Part shown: positions 59,927 through 64,000 of the stretch, in pieces
Layout: each line of letters opens with the position of its first letter
Position numbering within the stretch: position 1 is the first letter of the stretch
NCBI RefSeq assembly: GCF_900128885.1
Contig: NZ_FQTU01000001.1
Span: forward strand, 186,001-250,000
Direction: 5' to 3'
Length of the DNA stretch: 64,000 nt
Origin: Alkalibacter saccharofermentans DSM 14828
GTDB lineage: Bacteria > Bacillota > Clostridia > Eubacteriales > Alkalibacteraceae
Notes under the pieces: model-generated
Database searches by the model: none
What the model was told of the DNA's origin: nothing
The model's input: only the letters and a program-made list of their open reading frames with translations
Program-made: the position numbers and the translations under genes

Positions 59927-62078
59927 TCAAAAATACGACACTAGTTATACCCAAAACCGCGAGCTTTCTTGGCTTAGATTCAACGAAAGAGTGCTGCAGG
60001 AGGCGTCCGACCACTCAGTTCCCCTTCTTGAAAGGTTAAAATTCGCATCCATTTTCATAAGCAATCTCGACGAGTTTTTTATGATACGGGTAGGCAGTCT
60101 CTTTGATTTGTCGCGCATAAAAAAAGAAACTCATGACAATAAAACCGGTGACACTCCAAAGGAACAGCTTGAGAAGGTTTTCAGTGCCGTAAAGCCACTA
60201 TACTCGCAAAAGGATGAAGTTTTTTTTCAATTGGAGGATCAGCTGAGGGCGCATGAGATTTTCAACCTAAAAATGAGTGAATTGACAAGCTCTGAGCTTA
60301 AATTTGTAGACACCTACTTTAAAAAAAACATCTTGCCTCTTCTGTCACCCCAGATAATTGACTCACACCACCCTTTCCCCCATCTTTGGAATAAGGGGTT
60401 GTATGTTATCGGCAATGTAAAGTACAAGGACAATTCCTCAACTGTTGGCATTCTTGGCGTTCCCAATGCAGTGCCTAGATTCATATTGATGCCTGGAAAC
60501 AGCCTGCGTTTCGTTTTGATGGAAAAGATAATACTTTATTACTACGATAATGTATTTGACCTTTACAGCGTCGATAATAAATGCATTATATCGGTAACTC
60601 GAAATGCAGATATCAGTCCTGAAGATGAAGCTTTTGATTTCGATGAAGATTTTAGATCTCATATGAAGCAAATATTGAAAAAGAGATCTAAGCTCGCTCC
60701 TGTAAGGTTGGAGGTAGAAGGCACTCTTGATAAAAAGCTTGGAAATTATCTCATTAGCAGGCTTGAAATTAAAGATGAACAAATATTTTTCAGCAAATCG
60801 CCGTTGATATTGGATTATGCTTTTAGCATGGGGGAAACACTATCGGCATCGGCGAAACGTGGCCTTGAATACCCTCCTTTCGAACCCCAGTATCCGTCCT
60901 CTTTAAAGCGCCGGGAAAGCATCATAAGCCAAGTCTTAAGAAAAGACCTTTTGCTGTTTTTCCCTTACGAAGACATCGAGCCATTTATTCAGCTTCTAAA
61001 GGAAAGCGTCACATCAAAAATTGTGAAGTCTATAAAAATAACCCTTTACCGTCTTGCTTCTCGCTCTAAAATAATAGAATATCTATGTGAAGCAGCAGAA
61101 AATGGAAAAGATGTCACAGTTCTTATAGAGCTTAGAGCACGCTTTGACGAAAAGAACAATATAGAATGGGCAGAGAGGCTTGAAGACTCGGGGTGCAAAG
61201 TCATTTACGGATTTGAAGAATATAAGGTTCATTCAAAGATTTGTCTCATCACCTGCATGGAGAGAGATAAAATCAGCTATATCACTCAAATTGGAACGGG
61301 AAATTACAATGAAAAAACCGCCAAATTATATACAGATCTATCTTTGATCACATCAAATATAGAAATAGGAAAAGACGCCGTCAATTTCTTCAAAAACATG
61401 TCCATAGGGAATTTAGAAGGTATTTATTTTAAATTGATGGTAGCTCCTTCATCTTATAAATGTAAGATAATTGATCATATCGACGAAGAAATCGCCAAGG
61501 CTAGGCGAGGGGAAAATGCCCGTCTGATTTTTAAGGCAAACTCGCTTACTGAACGAAACATTATCGACAAGCTGTCAGAGGCTTCTATCGCAGGAGTAAA
61601 AATCGATTTGATAATCAGAGGAATCTGCTGCATTTTACCGGGTATCAAGGGGAAAACGGAAAATATAACCGTCACAAGCATAGTAGGCAGGTTTTTGGAG
61701 CATCCTAGGATTTATTGCTTTGGAAGAGGGAAAGATGCCAAGATATATATATCCTCTGCCGACCTTATGACACGAAATATGAACCGCAGAGTGGAGATTT
61801 CCTGTCCTATTCTGGACCAGGATAACAAAAAGAGGATACTTCATATATTGGATGTAATGCTGAATGATAATACCAAAGCACGTCTGATGTTAAGTGACGG
61901 AACATATACAAAAAAACCTAGGACTGAGAAAAAGCCGTTAAATAGCCAAAAACACTTCATCAGGGAGGCTATGCTTTTAAGCATAATAAATAATCACAAT
62001 AAATCTGCTCCCTCCTTGAAATCCACCCTTAAAAAGAAAATAATAAAAGGAATCGCTAAAATTTTAAATAGATTTTGA
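59913..62078 (+). CDS. ppk: Polyphosphate kinase 1
   Basis: Reversible synthesis of polyphosphate from ATP at the membrane, 721 residues: N-terminal domain (RELSWLRFNERVLQEA), head domain, and two PLD-like catalytic domains. The autophosphorylated His lies in YKVHSKICLIT near residue 440; further conserved parts are TLYRLASRSKI, LRARFDEKNNIEWA, GTGNYNEKTA and SSADLMTRNMNRRVE. The basic C-terminus (TLKKKIIKGIAKIL) extends beyond the core. Coupled to ppx by overlap. Confidence 0.95.
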   Translation: MENHNQKYDTSYTQNRELSWLRFNERVLQEASDHSVPLLERLKFASIFISNLDEFFMIRVGSLFDLSRIKKETHDNKTGDTPKEQLEKVFSAVKPLYSQKDEVFFQLEDQLRAHEIFNLKMSELTSSELKFVDTYFKKNILPLLSPQIIDSHHPFPHLWNKGLYVIGNVKYKDNSSTVGILGVPNAVPRFILMPGNSLRFVLMEKIILYYYDNVFDLYSVDNKCIISVTRNADISPEDEAFDFDEDFRSHMKQILKKRSKLAPVRLEVEGTLDKKLGNYLISRLEIKDEQIFFSKSPLILDYAFSMGETLSASAKRGLEYPPFEPQYPSSLKRRESIISQVLRKDLLLFFPYEDIEPFIQLLKESVTSKIVKSIKITLYRLASRSKIIEYLCEAAENGKDVTVLIELRARFDEKNNIEWAERLEDSGCKVIYGFEEYKVHSKICLITCMERDKISYITQIGTGNYNEKTAKLYTDLSLITSNIEIGKDAVNFFKNMSIGNLEGIYFKLMVAPSSYKCKIIDHIDEEIAKARRGENARLIFKANSLTERNIIDKLSEASIAGVKIDLIIRGICCILPGIKGKTENITVTSIVGRFLEHPRIYCFGRGKDAKIYISSADLMTRNMNRRVEISCPILDQDNKKRILHILDVMLNDNTKARLMLSDGTYTKKPRTEKKPLNSQKHFIREAMLLSIINNHNKSAPSLKSTLKKKIIKGIAKILNRF

Positions 62079-62090
62079 TCATGGAATATA

Positions 62091-62121
62091 AAAACCGCTA
62101 TTGATGTGATAACAATAGCGG
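62091..62121. terminator. Bidirectional terminator
   Basis: Perfect 11-bp stem (AACCGCTATTG at 62091-62101 with its complement at 62111-62121) between converging ppk and PTS IIA genes, with an A-rich left side (T-rich for the minus strand). Confidence 0.7.
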
Positions 62122-62130
62122 TTGAGATTA

Positions 62131-62616
62131 TTATTTTATTTTAATTATATTTTTCTCCATGCACTTTACGTATCTTCCCACGGACAAAACCTCAATCTTT
62201 TCACCTGTCAAGAATACAATTGGTGATTTAAGGGATTTGCCTTTTTCAAGGATTTTTTCCTTATCGACTTTCACGATCACATCTCCCTGCTTGATGCGAT
62301 CTCCTTGAGCGACGCACAGCTCAAAGCCTTCCCCTTCAAGCTCGACAGTGTCCATGCCTATGTGAATCAAATATTCCATGTTGTCATTTTTTATGCCTAT
62401 TGCATGTCCTGTCGGAAATGCCATAATAACTTCTCCATCAGTAGGCGCTTTAACATCAACTCCATTAAAATCTATGGCAAATCCATCCCCCATCGACCTC
62501 GTTGAAAAAACTTCATCTTCAACCTGATCAATTCTCATCAATTCACCCTCCATGGGTGAAAAAAAATCTTTTCTTTTAAGTATTTTTTTAAACATACGAT
62601 TCGTTTGAGCCGTCAA
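62131..62616 (-). CDS. PTS glucose-type EIIA component
   Basis: A 161-residue EIIA-Glc/Crr-like phosphocarrier. The active-site His lies in EYLIHIGMDTVEL near residue 98, with the second conserved His in PTGHAIGIK near 83; the C-terminal VDKEKILEKGKSLKSPIVF is also typical. It takes phosphate from HPr and gives it to the IIB domain of the gene upstream. The start is a TTG nine bases after AAAGGAGGA; the next ATG (62595) has no site. It lies 29 bases after the IICB gene in the same direction. Confidence 0.9.
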   Translation of the reverse strand: MTAQTNRMFKKILKRKDFFSPMEGELMRIDQVEDEVFSTRSMGDGFAIDFNGVDVKAPTDGEVIMAFPTGHAIGIKNDNMEYLIHIGMDTVELEGEGFELCVAQGDRIKQGDVIVKVDKEKILEKGKSLKSPIVFLTGEKIEVLSVGRYVKCMEKNIIKIK

Positions 62617-62645
62617 GCCAAACTTCCTCCTTTGATTTTTTAAAT

Positions 62646-64000
62646 TTATACTAAGCCATTTGCATTGCGATCAGAAATCAAGCTTTCAAAGTCATCCCTT
62701 ACTTGTGGCACTGAAAGACCTACTATAACCTGAATCGCATTCCCGTTTCTGACAACTCCATGTGCTCCAGCTTCTTTGAAGTAATTGTCTGATAGAAGCT
62801 TTGATCCATCATTAACAGAAACTCTCAATCTCGTAGCACAATTCGTTACATCTACGATGTTTTCCGCTCCACCTAGTGCCTCTAAAAACGCTTGAGCTTG
62901 TGAGGGCTTGCTGTTTGCGGCCCCAGAAGAAGACTTTTTAGCCTTGTAATCTGCTTTGGAGTACAGCTTTGTCTCGTCTGTGTCTTTTTCCCTTCCCGGA
63001 GTAGCAAGATCAAACTTCAGTATAGCAAATCTGAATGAAAAGAAGTAGATCACCGTAAATATCAACCCTATTATGATCTGAATAATATAAGTGGAAGAAT
63101 GATAGTTAAACAACGGCATCCAATTTTGTGCCAACCATTCTATTAGTCCTCCTCCAAAGTTACCGACTACTCCAAATGTATATGAAACTGCGGCCAAAGT
63201 AGCGGCCAGTACGGAGTGAAGGGCAAAAAGTGCCGGTGCAATAAACAAGAATGTAAATTCCAGAGGTTCGGTTATCCCTGCAAGAACTGCTGTCAATGTA
63301 GCGGGTATAAGAAGACCTGCGACTATTTTTTTCTTCTCAGGTTTGGCTGTAGAATATATTGCTAGCGCAATCCCCGTACAACCGAATACTTTTGATAGAC
63401 CATGCAACGCAAATCCACCTTCCGGAAACATTTCTTTTAAGCTCATTGCAGATGTGGCAAATGACGACAGATTTTGCGTCCATTCTGCATATATTCCGCT
63501 TTCAACAACTGCCGGACCAAAAAGAAACGGTCCGTAAACAAAGTGATGAAGCCCCGTTGGAATTAATATTCTCTCTAAAAAAGTGTACAACCAAACTCCG
63601 AATACCCCAGTTGATGTTAAAAATCCCTGCATTGAAGCAATTCCTGCTTGTATTTGCGGCCAAACAAAGCTTATTAAAAGGGCTGTAGGAATCATAAGAA
63701 AAAATCCGATTATGACTACAAACGAAGATCCTTGAAATATCCCTAAAAAATCAGGTAGCTTAGTATCAAAAAACTTATTATGCAAATATACTGCGATGGC
63801 TGCTATAAATATAGCTCCGATCATCCCGGTATCTAATGTTTTTATTCCGGCTATGAGCGCAAGTCCACTGACGCCACCCACTTCCAAAGAATAGTCTACA
63901 TTAAAGGTCGGTCCCCATAATTGAAGCAAGGCGCTTATAAAGTAGTTGAATGTCAAATATATTACCAAAGACTCAAGACAAGCTCGTGCTTGTGCCTTTT
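62646..64000 (-). CDS. PTS alpha-glucoside-type EIICB, N-terminus beyond the window
   Basis: C-terminal about 450 residues of a sugar permease that imports and phosphorylates its substrate. The frame is open to the window edge; upstream of a TTG at 63968 it still encodes conserved sequence (KAQARACLESLVIYLTFNY), so the true start lies outside. Seen: IIC membrane domain with LERILIPTGLHHFVYGPF and GITEPLEFTFLFIAPALF, a linker with TPGREKDTDETKLYSKADYK typical of alpha-glucoside PTS proteins, and a IIB domain with phosphorylated Cys in VTNCATRLRV. The substrate class (maltose-like or other alpha-glucosides) is inferred. Confidence 0.87.
   Translation of the reverse strand, partial: KAQARACLESLVIYLTFNYFISALLQLWGPTFNVDYSLEVGGVSGLALIAGIKTLDTGMIGAIFIAAIAVYLHNKFFDTKLPDFLGIFQGSSFVVIIGFFLMIPTALLISFVWPQIQAGIASMQGFLTSTGVFGVWLYTFLERILIPTGLHHFVYGPFLFGPAVVESGIYAEWTQNLSSFATSAMSLKEMFPEGGFALHGLSKVFGCTGIALAIYSTAKPEKKKIVAGLLIPATLTAVLAGITEPLEFTFLFIAPALFALHSVLAATLAAVSYTFGVVGNFGGGLIEWLAQNWMPLFNYHSSTYIIQIIIGLIFTVIYFFSFRFAILKFDLATPGREKDTDETKLYSKADYKAKKSSSGAANSKPSQAQAFLEALGGAENIVDVTNCATRLRVSVNDGSKLLSDNYFKEAGAHGVVRNGNAIQVIVGLSVPQVRDDFESLISDRNANGLV

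Overview
The window reads as one continuous chromosomal segment of a low-GC, Gram-positive, strictly fermentative anaerobe, most likely a member of the Clostridia/Tissierellia. The evidence is an [FeFe]-hydrogenase maturation operon (hydG, hydF, TM1266-type regulator), an AnfO-like protein, Firmicutes-type gene neighbourhoods (rpsO-pnp, recA-rny-ymdB, ftsK-rimO-pgsA-cinA), strong AGGAGG ribosome binding sites, sigma-A promoters (TTGACA-N17-TATAAT) and a GAAC-N4-GTTC LexA box. No species can be named from the sequence alone.

Layout. 1-4270 (minus): NAD-type 6-phosphogluconate dehydrogenase, topoisomerase III and a regulator with a ModA-like sensor domain. 4462-6989 (plus): modABC molybdate/tungstate transporter with a helically phased repeat array in front. 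7107-7843: a cytochrome-b5-like lipoprotein and a four-His membrane partner. 7958-10783: azlCD, a 2-hydroxyacid dehydrogenase and a metallo-beta-lactamase-fold hydrolase. 10816-13782 (minus): M29 aminopeptidase and an ABC-2 transporter. 13933-19102 (plus): aromatic acid exporter-like protein, an unknown protein and a heterodimeric ABC exporter. 19103-19630: a gene-free stretch with two tandem, terminator-ended, structured RNA candidates. 19624-25111: AI-2E permease, AnfO-like protein behind a leader terminator, FHA-FtsW-PBP operon and a TSCPD protein. 25163-29446 (minus): aspA-hydF-regulator-hydG. 29774-31795: DeoR regulator, 1-phosphofructokinase and a small Cys-rich protein. 31860-34476 (minus): an intact and a catalytically degenerate tyrosine recombinase separated by a palindromic repeat cluster, then tRNA-Trp. 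34845-51603 (minus): a long housekeeping block from purB to rpsO. 51722-57386: SorC-type regulator/deoC, MerR regulator, universal stress protein, PutP symporter and a membrane-anchored XRE regulator. 57601-62078 (plus): SixA-like phosphatase, CHAD protein, Ppx and Ppk1 with a Pho-box-like array. 62131-64000 (minus): PTS IIA and the C-terminal part of an alpha-glucoside PTS IICB.

How it works together. The mod and AnfO loci point to Mo/W or Fe-S cofactor use. hydG/hydF/aspA serve assembly of the hydrogenase H-cluster (HydE is not in the window). The polyphosphate block makes, degrades and probably binds polyP under phosphate control. The most unusual material is the tandem RNA pair (19103-19630), the repeat cluster between the live and dead recombinases (33068-33389), the 10-bp-phased operator of modABC and the b5/tetra-His membrane redox pair.
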